Assembly: GCA_934456435.1 (NCBI GenBank)
Contig: CAKSHH010000001.1
Coordinates: 124,001 to 188,000 of the forward strand
DNA length: 64,000 nucleotides
Source of the DNA: an uncultured Eubacteriales bacterium
GTDB lineage: Bacteria > Bacillota > Clostridia > Oscillospirales > Acutalibacteraceae
Reading direction: 5' to 3'
Below the pieces are notes generated by a model. That model had not been told where the DNA came from, ran no database searches, and was given only the letters and a program-made list of their open reading frames with translations. Of this stretch, positions 45,365-53,996 are shown in pieces. How positions within the stretch are numbered: position 1 is the stretch's first letter; each line of letters begins with the position of its first letter. The position numbers and the translations under genes were made by a program.

Positions 45365-45416
45365 AAGCTATAATACACATTCCGGCAAGTATTAACGCTG
45401 GTGTGTATTATAGCTT
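45365..45416. terminator. Bidirectional terminator between converging genes
   Basis: A 15-bp perfect stem (45365-45379 with 45402-45416) with a 22-nt loop. The minus-strand side ends in a T-rich run (TTTGTTTTTTTG); the plus side has CTTATTG only, so it should work best for the minus-strand gene. Confidence 0.8.
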
Positions 45417-45486
45417 CTTATTGTAAAATTAGAATATTATTCCGCTGAACTTTTTGACTTATAGATGCAAATGACACTTTAACTCG

Positions 45487-47070
45487 TTAAAATTTCCCGG
45501 GTGTTTTGTCGGAAATTTTAGCGACAATTATTCCGTTAATCTCTTTAATGTATCCCTTGTTCGGATATGATGGCATATTCTTAAATTCGTCGGTTTTGCT
45601 GATCTCATTTGCTTCGGATTCTGAAGCCTCATTCACATCAATCCCTAAGAAGTAATGCCAAAATTTTATATAGTGATTTTGAGAAATCAAAACAGTATCG
45701 GCATCCTCACTTCCGCGAATTGTGGGTAATGTATCGTTCCATGTGTTTTCCGAGGTCTTGTAATCTGCACCGATAACCGCAACCTTGTTTTTTTGACTGT
45801 CAAAATTAACGGATTCACGGATGTCATTGATAACATTCTGCGCCGTTGCATAGCTTCGCTCATACCTGAGATGCATATAAAAATAGTTCACATTTGAAGA
45901 AACGGAATTGTAAACAATCAAAATGCAAAAAGCCGTTAAAGTAATGCTTTTTATAACCTTTGAAGCTTTGGAATCAGACGGAAGGCGAAGCAAAAAGACA
46001 ATCTGAATAATATAAAACAGGCAGACAGACATTTCCATAATAGCGGAGTAGCCTATGTTTACTGTTGTATATCTCAGCACAAATGCAAAAATAAACATTG
46101 CAAAGAATTCGAAAATCAAAAGGAATATTTTTGCCGGTTTTTTGTAAAGCTGTTTTTTTATTATTACTGTTATTGTAAGCACAAGCATTGCAAGTAACAA
46201 CAGTAAGCAAATGACAGAATAGAGACCGATTTTTATTGATCTGCCATTCAGGTCAAAAAGATCAATTCCGTAAAGATTCAAAAGATTGAGAATATTTACG
46301 GCAAAGGCGCGGATCATTTCTTTCGGAGGCAGTACACCTGTATCGTTGATTCCCTGATACGAGGATAACTCAATTCCTTTTACGGCAAGAAACAGCTTGA
46401 GAGCTACTTCATAAAGCACAAATCCACCGATAAATGCGATTATATATTTATAGTATTTTTTAACAAGTTCGGAGAACTTTATGTCCGATAAAGAGGTATC
46501 GAAAATAATGAGTATAGTTACTGCGACAAGAAAAACGGAAAGGTATGCCTGATAAATTCCGATGGAGCAGGCTAAAAGAATCATAGCCGGAACAAAGCCC
46601 CATTTGGTATATTTATGGCACACATAAACCGCGGCAGTCACAAGGAAAAACGCCATCATATAGCAGTCGGCGGTGAAAATAAACGTGAATGTTGAAGTAA
46701 CTGCCGGAAATGTAACGAACAAAGCAGCAACGAGGGAACGATAAATGCTGTTTTTTATGTCGAATACTTCAGCAAGCATTATGACGGATAAACCTATAAA
46801 AAGAAGTGAAACAATACCGTTTATCCACGAAAGTGAGTAGTCGGAAAAAATCATTCCTGCATATTTTAAAAGCCAGCGACCGGATGAAAATGTGGCTCCG
46901 ACGGTTTGCGTGTTTATAACGCTGTCCCATGTTGGCAGATAATTAAAAAAACAATATGCATGGGCGATAAGACCTACAATAAAAGTTGTAATAATTATAT
47001 CCTTGTTTTTCTTAAAAAAATCTTTTATTTTTATAAGAAAACTGTATGCAAAAAAATCATTGTTTTCCAT
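45487..47070 (-). CDS. GtrII-like polytopic glucosyltransferase
   Basis: 527 residues and about 11 membrane helices. The first outer loop has FNYLPTWDSVINTQTVGATF and SSGRWLLKYAG, patterns of the glucosyl transferase GtrII family, which move glucose from undecaprenyl-phosphate-glucose to surface polysaccharides. The tail after about 430 is soluble. GGAGGG precedes the ATG. Lower GC than its neighbours, which could mark horizontal transfer. The gene follows the PI-PLC-like gene by 13 bp in one unit. Confidence 0.78.
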   Translation of the reverse strand: MENNDFFAYSFLIKIKDFFKKNKDIIITTFIVGLIAHAYCFFNYLPTWDSVINTQTVGATFSSGRWLLKYAGMIFSDYSLSWINGIVSLLFIGLSVIMLAEVFDIKNSIYRSLVAALFVTFPAVTSTFTFIFTADCYMMAFFLVTAAVYVCHKYTKWGFVPAMILLACSIGIYQAYLSVFLVAVTILIIFDTSLSDIKFSELVKKYYKYIIAFIGGFVLYEVALKLFLAVKGIELSSYQGINDTGVLPPKEMIRAFAVNILNLLNLYGIDLFDLNGRSIKIGLYSVICLLLLLAMLVLTITVIIKKQLYKKPAKIFLLIFEFFAMFIFAFVLRYTTVNIGYSAIMEMSVCLFYIIQIVFLLRLPSDSKASKVIKSITLTAFCILIVYNSVSSNVNYFYMHLRYERSYATAQNVINDIRESVNFDSQKNKVAVIGADYKTSENTWNDTLPTIRGSEDADTVLISQNHYIKFWHYFLGIDVNEASESEANEISKTDEFKNMPSYPNKGYIKEINGIIVAKISDKTPGKF

Positions 47071-47083
47071 ATTATCCCTCCGT

Positions 47084-48223
47084 TTATTTTGAAAGTGTTA
47101 CGGTACAGCCGTTGGCAAAGGTTACACAGCGTTCCGCTTTTGACATATCCGCTTTGGGCGGATAATCGGTCGAAACGATTTGAGCACCGCTGTTGAGGGC
47201 GGTCTGTGAGTCCGCTTCTTTGTAGGAGCCGTAGTTGTCGGATCTCGTTCTGATGATAAGGTTCTTTCCGAGAACCTCGTCTGCCTGTGATGCAATGTCT
47301 TTCGCCTTGTTTATCAGCAGGAAAGAGGCACAGTCACGGTCTCTGCTGTCATATCGAAGCATCGGGAACATCACCTGTGTTTTGATCATGGGATCCTGCG
47401 CGATATATTTTTCGGTTGCCGTTGTGTCATGAAGCAGAATCATAACATGACCCATTGTTTCGCTGAGAGTCATCCAGTCGTCCGCCTCACGCATTTCCTT
47501 GAGGGACGAATGACTGCCCATCATATCAGCAGGGGTGATAAGAGTGTCACCGAGTATTTTCTTCGCCTGTTCACCGAGCTCGTTTGCATATTTATAATTG
47601 AAATAGTGCATATCTTTGTCGGGGATAAAGACCTTCTTCGGCTCGATAATGACCGTTACGGGCAGGTGATTCGGATTGGCGTCCGACCAAAGCTTTATTT
47701 CTTTCAAAGCAAGTGCAAAATCGTAACAATGAGTCGGCATATCGAGAACCGGAGAATGTGAACAAACAAAGCTTGTTTTTCCGTCATTTACTACGGTTTC
47801 AACGTCAAGCTCGACACTCCTGATTCCGAGGTTAAGCTGGTCGGTCAAATAGTCGGCGGAGAACGTCGCCTTTTCGGCTTTTACAAGCCCGAAAGTGACT
47901 GTTGACGCATCCTGAAAAAGCTTTTGTCTTGCGGGTACACAGGCTTTTTGATAGCTGTTATGCGTGCCGAGAAAAGATACCTCGTTGAATTTTATACCGT
48001 CGGCGCATGCTTTTGAAAGGTCAAAGTTACAGAAAGCATCTTCGTTTACCTTTGTATAATTTCCGCTTTTGTAGTCCTTTTCAAGCTGTTCGATGCGGTC
48101 GATCTGTTCTTGAATATCAATTTGCTTCTGTGCCTGCACCTGCTTTATCATAGTCGGATATGTAAAGATGAAGCAAAGAATCAGGGATAGAAGTGCGGAA
48201 ATATACTTTTTGATATATTCCAT
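47084..48223 (-). CDS. Ca-dependent phosphatidylinositol-specific phospholipase C-like protein
   Basis: 379 residues from ATG 48223, nine bases after AAAGGA; an upstream in-frame ATG at 48280 sits in the inverted repeat. N-terminal signal anchor (1-22), a short coiled coil (30-52), then a TIM-barrel PI-PLC catalytic fold. Catalytic His88 (FLGTHNSYQ) and His156 (CSHSP), plus the acidic SVELDVE (137-143) for Ca2+, look intact. Such enzymes cleave phosphoinositides. Since bacterial membranes usually lack much PI, the substrate may be host lipid or a lipid-linked glycan. The related group is PI-PLC-C1. Confidence 0.82.
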   Translation of the reverse strand: MEYIKKYISALLSLILCFIFTYPTMIKQVQAQKQIDIQEQIDRIEQLEKDYKSGNYTKVNEDAFCNFDLSKACADGIKFNEVSFLGTHNSYQKACVPARQKLFQDASTVTFGLVKAEKATFSADYLTDQLNLGIRSVELDVETVVNDGKTSFVCSHSPVLDMPTHCYDFALALKEIKLWSDANPNHLPVTVIIEPKKVFIPDKDMHYFNYKYANELGEQAKKILGDTLITPADMMGSHSSLKEMREADDWMTLSETMGHVMILLHDTTATEKYIAQDPMIKTQVMFPMLRYDSRDRDCASFLLINKAKDIASQADEVLGKNLIIRTRSDNYGSYKEADSQTALNSGAQIVSTDYPPKADMSKAERCVTFANGCTVTLSK

Positions 48224-48255
48224 AGTCAACAGTCCTTTGTAAGAAAATAAGAGCA

Positions 48256-48319
48256 GAGCTGTTACACTTGATTTTCTCATAGATTTATTAAATAAAAGGA
48301 GAATAAAGTGTAACAGCTC
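48256..48319. repeat. 14-bp perfect inverted repeat between secA and the PI-PLC gene
   Basis: GAGCTGTTACACTT (48256-48269) and its exact complement AAGTGTAACAGCTC (48306-48319) flank a 36-nt AT-rich spacer. On the minus strand the stem is followed by TGCTCTTATTTTCTT. It could be the secA terminator or the binding site of a regulator of the next gene. Confidence 0.8.
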
Positions 48320-48325
48320 ACTTAA

Positions 48326-51067
48326 TTATTTACCGTGGTTTGCGGGGTTGCCGCAGCACTTTTTATATTTTTTGCCGCTTCCGCAGGGGCAGGGGTCATT
48401 CGGACCGGGTTCAGCTTTTTTACGAACCGGTCGAGCCTTTTCACTGCCGTCTGTGGAGCCGCTTTCGCTTGTAACCTTTGCGGTCTGCTCACGCTTGGTG
48501 TCCTCTTCGCTTCTGATACGAACGGTGAGCATCTGACGAACGGTGTTTTCGCGGATCGAATTGCTCATTTCGTCAAACATATCATAGCTTTCCATTCTGT
48601 ATGCAACAACAGGATCCTGGTTGCCGTAAGCACGGAGGCTGATACCTCTCTTGAGCTCTTCCATAGCGTCGATGTGATCCATCCAGAATGTATCAACATT
48701 TCTGAGAAGAATCATGTGCTCAAGACTTCTCATAATTTCGGGAGTGAACTCCTTTTCGCGAGCCTCATAACGCTCGTGACCTCTGCTGATGAGCATTTCT
48801 CTTGCTTCGTCGCGGTCAAAAGCATCAATGTCCTCGAAATCATCGGGCTCGGTAATCCAGCCGAGATATTTCTCTTTAAGTCCTGCAATGTTCCATTCGT
48901 GCTTCGGGAGAGCCGACGCACAGTAGAAGTCGATGGACTCGGTTACGGATTCGTCAAGCATTTTGAGAATAGAAGCTTTAAGGTCTTCACCGTTAAGAAC
49001 TCGGTCACGCTGTTCGTAAATAAGCTCTCTCTGACGGTTCATAACATCATCGTACTGAAGAACGTTCTTACGGATTGCAAAGTTCTGAGACTCTTTCTTC
49101 TTCTGTGCTGATTCGATTGAGCGGGAAACCATCTTGGAGTCGATCGGCATATTCTCGTCTGCGCCGAGGGTGTTCATAACGCCTTGGAGTCTTTCACCGC
49201 CGAAGAGACGCATAAGGTCATCCTCAAGTGAAAGGTAGAAGCGGCTTTCACCGGGGTCGCCCTGACGTCCGGAACGTCCTCTCAACTGGTTGTCGATACG
49301 GCGTGAATCGTGGCGTTCCGTACCGATGATATAGAGACCGCCCGCTTCGCGGACCTTTTCGGCTTCGGAGCTGATTTCATCCTTAAAGGCTTTTTCAAGC
49401 TCTGCATATTCTTTTCTTGCGGCGATTATTTCTTCGTCATCGGTCTCGGCAAAGCCGGTTGCCTCAACGATCATTTCCTCGGTATAGCCCTTGCGACGCA
49501 TTGCGGCCTTGGCAAGGAACTCGGAGTTACCGCCGAGCATAATATCGGTACCACGGCCTGCCATGTTTGTTGCGATGGTTACGGCGCCGTATTTACCAGC
49601 CTGAGCGACGATCTCGGCTTCCTTTTCGTGGAACTTTGCGTTGAGAACCTCATGCTTGATTCCGCGGGATTTGAGAAGCTTTGAAAGAATCTCGGACTTT
49701 TCAATGGAAACGGTACCGACAAGGACGGGCTGTCCTTTCTGATGGCACTCAAGCACCTGATTGATAAGTGCGTTGTATTTGGCGGCCTCGGTCTTGTAAA
49801 CAAGGTCGTGGTTGTCTATACGGATCATCGGCTTGTTGGTCGGAATTTCGACAACGTCAAGCGAATAAATCTCCTGAAATTCCTGACTCTCAGTCATAGC
49901 GGTACCGGTCATACCGGACAGCTTCTTGTAAAGACGGAAGTAGTTTTGGAATGTGATTGTTGCAAGAGTTTTGCTCTCGTGCTCAACCTTAACGCCTTCT
50001 TTGGCTTCAATAGCCTGATGAAGACCCTCGTTGTAACGTCTGCCGAGCATAATACGGCCGGTGAACTCGTCAACGATAAGCACCTGATTGTCCTTGACGA
50101 CATAGTCGATATCGCGGCGCATAACGCCGACAGCCTTGATAGCCTGATTGATGTGATGGAGGAGGGTCATATTCTCTGCATCCATAAGGTTTTCAACGTT
50201 GAAATATGCCTCAGCCTTTGCGATACCGCTCTTGGTAAGTGATGCGGTTCTTGCCTTTTCGTCAACGATGTAGTCGCCGTCGGCAACATCCTCGGCGTTT
50301 TGCTTGGAGTCGATTTCCTTGACGACAGCCTTTGTCAGCGTGTGGACAAAATTGTTGGCGAGGGTGTAAAGCTCAGTTGACTGATCGCCGCGGCCTGAAA
50401 TAATAAGAGGTGTACGAGCCTCATCAATAAGAATTGAGTCAACCTCATCGACAATGGCAAAATTGTGACCTCTCTGAACCTTGTTCTCTTTGTAGGGAAC
50501 CATGTTGTCACGAAGATAGTCGAAGCCCATTTCATTGTTGGTTCCGTAGGTGATGTCGGCTTCGTATGCGGCTTTACGCTCGTCGTTATCAAGTCCGTGA
50601 ACGATAAGACCTACCTTGAGACCCATGAACTTGTAAAGCTTGCCCATCCACTCGGAGTCACGGCGTGCAAGGTAATCGTTGACCGTAACAATGTGAACGC
50701 CGTCGCCCGAAAGAGCGTTGAGGTAAGCAGGGAGGGTAGCAACAAGAGTTTTACCTTCACCTGTTTTCATTTCCGCGATGCGTCCCTGATGCAGAACGAT
50801 ACCGCCGATGATCTGTACCGGAAAGTGCTTCATTCCGAGCACACGCCAGGATGCCTCGCGGCAGGCGGCGAAAGCTTCGGGGAGAATATCGTCAAGGGTT
50901 TCACCCTTGGCAAGGCGCTCCTTAAATTCCGGTGTCTTTGCCTGAAGCTCCTTGTCGGTGAGCTTTGAATACTCTTCTTCAAGGGCAAGAACTTTATTTT
51001 TTATCGGGATTACACGCTTAACTTCTTTGGCGGAGTAATCACCGAAGATTTTTTTGAGCAGACTCAT
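48326..51067 (-). CDS. secA: Preprotein translocase ATPase SecA
   Basis: 913 residues, full length. Walker A TGEGKT (102-107), DEVDSILIDEARTPLIISG, helicase motifs ATNMAGRGTDI and QLRGRSGRQGDPG, and a C-terminal zinc site Cys893/895/904/905 (CPCGSGKKYKKCCG) that binds SecB-like partners or ribosomes. It powers Sec-dependent export at the membrane. The ATG has GAAAGGAATG upstream. dCMP deaminase lies upstream, 56 bp away. Confidence 0.98.
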   Translation of the reverse strand: MSLLKKIFGDYSAKEVKRVIPIKNKVLALEEEYSKLTDKELQAKTPEFKERLAKGETLDDILPEAFAACREASWRVLGMKHFPVQIIGGIVLHQGRIAEMKTGEGKTLVATLPAYLNALSGDGVHIVTVNDYLARRDSEWMGKLYKFMGLKVGLIVHGLDNDERKAAYEADITYGTNNEMGFDYLRDNMVPYKENKVQRGHNFAIVDEVDSILIDEARTPLIISGRGDQSTELYTLANNFVHTLTKAVVKEIDSKQNAEDVADGDYIVDEKARTASLTKSGIAKAEAYFNVENLMDAENMTLLHHINQAIKAVGVMRRDIDYVVKDNQVLIVDEFTGRIMLGRRYNEGLHQAIEAKEGVKVEHESKTLATITFQNYFRLYKKLSGMTGTAMTESQEFQEIYSLDVVEIPTNKPMIRIDNHDLVYKTEAAKYNALINQVLECHQKGQPVLVGTVSIEKSEILSKLLKSRGIKHEVLNAKFHEKEAEIVAQAGKYGAVTIATNMAGRGTDIMLGGNSEFLAKAAMRRKGYTEEMIVEATGFAETDDEEIIAARKEYAELEKAFKDEISSEAEKVREAGGLYIIGTERHDSRRIDNQLRGRSGRQGDPGESRFYLSLEDDLMRLFGGERLQGVMNTLGADENMPIDSKMVSRSIESAQKKKESQNFAIRKNVLQYDDVMNRQRELIYEQRDRVLNGEDLKASILKMLDESVTESIDFYCASALPKHEWNIAGLKEKYLGWITEPDDFEDIDAFDRDEAREMLISRGHERYEAREKEFTPEIMRSLEHMILLRNVDTFWMDHIDAMEELKRGISLRAYGNQDPVVAYRMESYDMFDEMSNSIRENTVRQMLTVRIRSEEDTKREQTAKVTSESGSTDGSEKARPVRKKAEPGPNDPCPCGSGKKYKKCCGNPANHGK

Positions 51068-51123
51068 ATTTTCATTCCTTTCAGAATTAAATTAACTTAG
51101 ATATGATATCACAAAAGAGCAAA

Positions 51124-51624
51124 TTATACAAGACTTTCATCAAAGTTGATTGTAATTTCTTTGTGAGGCAGAGTGAGCTGAGTGTACTCTACTCCCGCGG
51201 CATCAAACATACGCTTGGAGGCGATGTTGCCCTCGGTTCCGTTATACTTGTCGGAAAGGTAGAACACACGCTTTATTCCGCATTGAATAATCGCTTTGGC
51301 ACACTCGTTGCAGGGAAAAAGAGCAACGTAAACGGAACAGCCGTTCAGCGGAGCACCGGCGTTGTTGAGAATTGCGTTGAGCTCTGCGTGACAAACGTAA
51401 GGGTACTTGGTATTACATTCACAGTCAGCCTGCCTGTCCCACGGAAATTCATCGTCGCTGCAGCCGAGCGGAAAACCGTTGTAGCCGACAGACATTATTT
51501 TTTTGTTCTCGTTTACTATGCAGGCGCCGACCTGCGTGTTGGGATCCTTGCTTCGCTTTGCGGCGAGCAGAGCCACGCCCATAAAGTATTCGTCCCAGGA
51601 GATGTAGTCTTCTCTTTTTGACAT
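51124..51624 (-). CDS. Deoxycytidylate deaminase
   Basis: 166 residues. Zinc-binding deaminase core: His79-Ala-Glu81 and PCNEC (Cys105, Cys108). The extra cysteine/His-rich loop (about 55-78, CSDDEFPWDRQADCEC) is typical of dCMP deaminase (ComEB-like). It converts dCMP to dUMP for thymidylate synthesis. GGAGGG precedes the ATG. It lies 15 bp after the unknown 423-residue gene in the same direction. Confidence 0.93.
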   Translation of the reverse strand: MSKREDYISWDEYFMGVALLAAKRSKDPNTQVGACIVNENKKIMSVGYNGFPLGCSDDEFPWDRQADCECNTKYPYVCHAELNAILNNAGAPLNGCSVYVALFPCNECAKAIIQCGIKRVFYLSDKYNGTEGNIASKRMFDAAGVEYTQLTLPHKEITINFDESLV

Positions 51625-51639
51625 TATATTCCCTCCGTT

Positions 51640-52911
51640 TTACAGTTTCACGACGCGGTTGAGCGCCGTTCCGTCCTCGGCATAATTTGAGACGATGACG
51701 GTTTTGTTATTGATAAAGCAATAGTTGCATATACCGCTGTTGAAGATGTCGCTGTCCGAGATGATCTGTGCCTTGTTGTTCTCGGTGTCGTAGATTATCA
51801 TAGCCTGCTTGTCTCCGCCGCAGAAAACCACAAAGCTTTTGCCGCCCGGAGAGGCGATGAATCCGGAAAATGAATTGAGACGTGCTTTTTTGACCGATAT
51901 TGTTTCGCCCGTGTATACGTCGGTGAAATCCATCGAAGAAAGGTCAAGAATGAAGTGACCGCTTACGGCGTAATCCTTGAAGCTGCCGCTGAATTCCTTT
52001 AACGGCTTGTCCTTGTCGCCGTTTTTCACAAGGCTGAATCCGTCGTCTTTGTCCGCGAAGAAGTATACGCTGCCGTCCTTTTCCCATATATTGTAGCTTG
52101 GCGAGTCAACAAATTCCGTTGAGGAGGCTTTCTTGGTGCTTCTGGAGCTCTCGACGGACATAAAGTCGTAAAGAACTTTCTCGGCGCCCGTATCGTGGTA
52201 TCTTGTTGAAGCGAACCAGTCGTATTTGCTCATTGAGTTGACGGACGCGTCGGTGAAGATCGTCCAGTTTTCGTTTTGTGTTGCGTCCTCCTGGACGGTT
52301 CTGTCTCGTGACGACATGATAAGAGACGTTGTTCCCGATGACATATCAAATGAATAAATGTCGGAATAGGTCTTTTCGGCTTTGTATGCGTCTTCGGCAT
52401 CCATATCGAGGAGAAGAACATAAGCCGTTCTTGCCGAATCTTTGTAGGAGGACGGACAGTCTATCATACGGGCAAATATGTATGAGAACGATTTGACATC
52501 GCTTTTCTGCTTGACGCTGAAAAGTCCGTAGCCGATTGTTCCGACGTCGGTATCCTCAAGGTAGTGAATCGTCATATCAACCTTTTGATAGCTGCAAGTC
52601 ACGGTAATTTTCTTTGATTTTACATTTGTAATCTCAATGAACTCGTTGTCGGAGAATTTGAAATACTTAATGTTTCCGTCGGGGTATGCCTCGTAGAAAA
52701 TGTTTTCCTGCTGGGTCTGCACGAGGGGATAGTCGGATTTGAACTCAGCGCTGACAACAGAGCTCAGCGGAGCGCCGTTTCCTGTATCAAGGCCGCCTGC
52801 AAGCTTCCCGACAAAGCCCTTGCTGAAAGTGAGCCCTGCAAAAATGAGGCAGAGCACAAGCACGGCGGAAAGAACAATAAGAACAGTTTTGTTTTTCTTT
52901 GTCATTGTCAT
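51640..52911 (-). CDS. Unknown membrane-anchored extracytoplasmic protein
   Basis: 423 residues from ATG 52911, which has GAGGG six bases upstream; an upstream start at 52950 would overlap the exonuclease gene. An N-terminal membrane helix (about 9-28) is followed by a large, beta-rich, outside domain with repeated short motifs such as YFFADKDDGFSLV and MIYDTENNKAQII, resembling beta-propeller blades. No family is recognised. It lies between exonuclease III and dCMP deaminase in one direction. Confidence 0.72.
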   Translation of the reverse strand: MTMTKKNKTVLIVLSAVLVLCLIFAGLTFSKGFVGKLAGGLDTGNGAPLSSVVSAEFKSDYPLVQTQQENIFYEAYPDGNIKYFKFSDNEFIEITNVKSKKITVTCSYQKVDMTIHYLEDTDVGTIGYGLFSVKQKSDVKSFSYIFARMIDCPSSYKDSARTAYVLLLDMDAEDAYKAEKTYSDIYSFDMSSGTTSLIMSSRDRTVQEDATQNENWTIFTDASVNSMSKYDWFASTRYHDTGAEKVLYDFMSVESSRSTKKASSTEFVDSPSYNIWEKDGSVYFFADKDDGFSLVKNGDKDKPLKEFSGSFKDYAVSGHFILDLSSMDFTDVYTGETISVKKARLNSFSGFIASPGGKSFVVFCGGDKQAMIIYDTENNKAQIISDSDIFNSGICNYCFINNKTVIVSNYAEDGTALNRVVKL

Positions 52912-52922
52912 GAAAATCCCTC

Positions 52923-53681
52923 TTATTTCAAAATCAATTCGACCGGACAATGGTCGGAGCCGTATATCTCGGAATGTATTTTTACGCTTTCAAGCCGCGG
53001 CTCAAGAGCCTTGGAAACGCAGAAATAGTCAATGCGCCAGCCCACATTCTTTTCCCTTGCCTTGAAGCGGTATGACCACCAGCTGTAAGCATTTTCAAGA
53101 TCGGGGTAAAAATAGCGGAATGTGTCAATGAAGCCTGCATCGAGAAGCTCGTTGAATTTGCCGCGCTCCTCGTCGGAGAAGCCTGCGTTGCCTCGGTTTG
53201 TTTTCGGATTTTTCAGGTCGATTTCATTGTGGGCAACGTTGAGATCACCGCAGAAAACAACCGGCTTTTTCTTCTGAAGCTCCGAGACATAAGCCCTGAA
53301 AGCGTCCTCCCATTTCATACGGTGGTCGATTCTTTTCAGTCCGTCCTGAGCGTTCGGAACGTACTCCGTGATGAAATATATATCGTCAAATTCGAGCGTA
53401 ATAAGCCTGCCCTCGGTGTCAAGCTCCTCAATTCCGAGACCGTAGCTGACGCTGAGCGGCTCATCCTTGGTGAATATTGCAGTACCCGAATAGCCCTTTT
53501 TCAGGGCATAGCTCCAAAACTGATGATAGCCGTCAAGCTCCAAAACAAGCTGACCCTCCTGCATCTTTGTCTCTTGAATACAGAAAACGTCTGCGTCAAG
53601 CTCGTTGAAAACGTCCATAAAGCCCTTGGTCATACAGGCTCTGATTCCGTTGACGTTCCAGGAAATAAATTTTTTGCTCAA
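52923..53681 (-). CDS. xth: Exodeoxyribonuclease III
   Basis: 252 residues of the EEP nuclease fold. Conserved motifs: FISWNVNGIRA (5-15), CIQETKM with catalytic Glu37, FCGDLNVAHNEID, WRIDYF and the C-terminal GSDHCPV. It is an AP endonuclease and 3'-5' exonuclease in base excision repair. No ribosome site stronger than GGTGTTCACTTG is apparent before the ATG. Confidence 0.95.
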   Translation of the reverse strand: MSKKFISWNVNGIRACMTKGFMDVFNELDADVFCIQETKMQEGQLVLELDGYHQFWSYALKKGYSGTAIFTKDEPLSVSYGLGIEELDTEGRLITLEFDDIYFITEYVPNAQDGLKRIDHRMKWEDAFRAYVSELQKKKPVVFCGDLNVAHNEIDLKNPKTNRGNAGFSDEERGKFNELLDAGFIDTFRYFYPDLENAYSWWSYRFKAREKNVGWRIDYFCVSKALEPRLESVKIHSEIYGSDHCPVELILK

Positions 53682-53934
53682 GTGAACACCACCTATGATG
53701 ATAGATATTAGAATATAGACATTAGATTTTAGATGGGGTTAAAACATATTTCATCTAACTTTTTACAAAATCTACCGGTCTGCTTCAAAACAATATTAAA
53801 AACCTCATTCTACATACAAAACGTATTATAGCATACATATAAATAAAAATCTATGAAAAAGGTATGAATTTTTGCCCTAGGAATAAAAATTTTTAAAAAA
53901 GTATATAAATATACTGGATTTTATTGTAAGTGTG

Positions 53935-53943
53935 TGATATAAT
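53935..53943 (+). promoter_or_regulatory. Extended -10 promoter of the low-complexity secreted protein
   Basis: TGATATAAT (TGnTATAAT, -10 hexamer 53938-53943) without a clear -35 box. The 315 bp between 53682 and 53996 otherwise hold AT-rich sequence with no gene; a minus-strand TATAAT (53830-53825) may belong to xth but has a poor -35. Confidence 0.55.
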
Positions 53944-53996
53944 GCGAATGTCTTTGGACGAAAACAGAATTAAAAAAGAATTGGAGTAGGTAACTA

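Noticed and set aside
49310..49684. Plus-strand frames antisense to secA (also 48335-49111, 49742-50242, 50465-50968)
   Set aside because: secA is complete with all motifs; these are shadows with no start signals.
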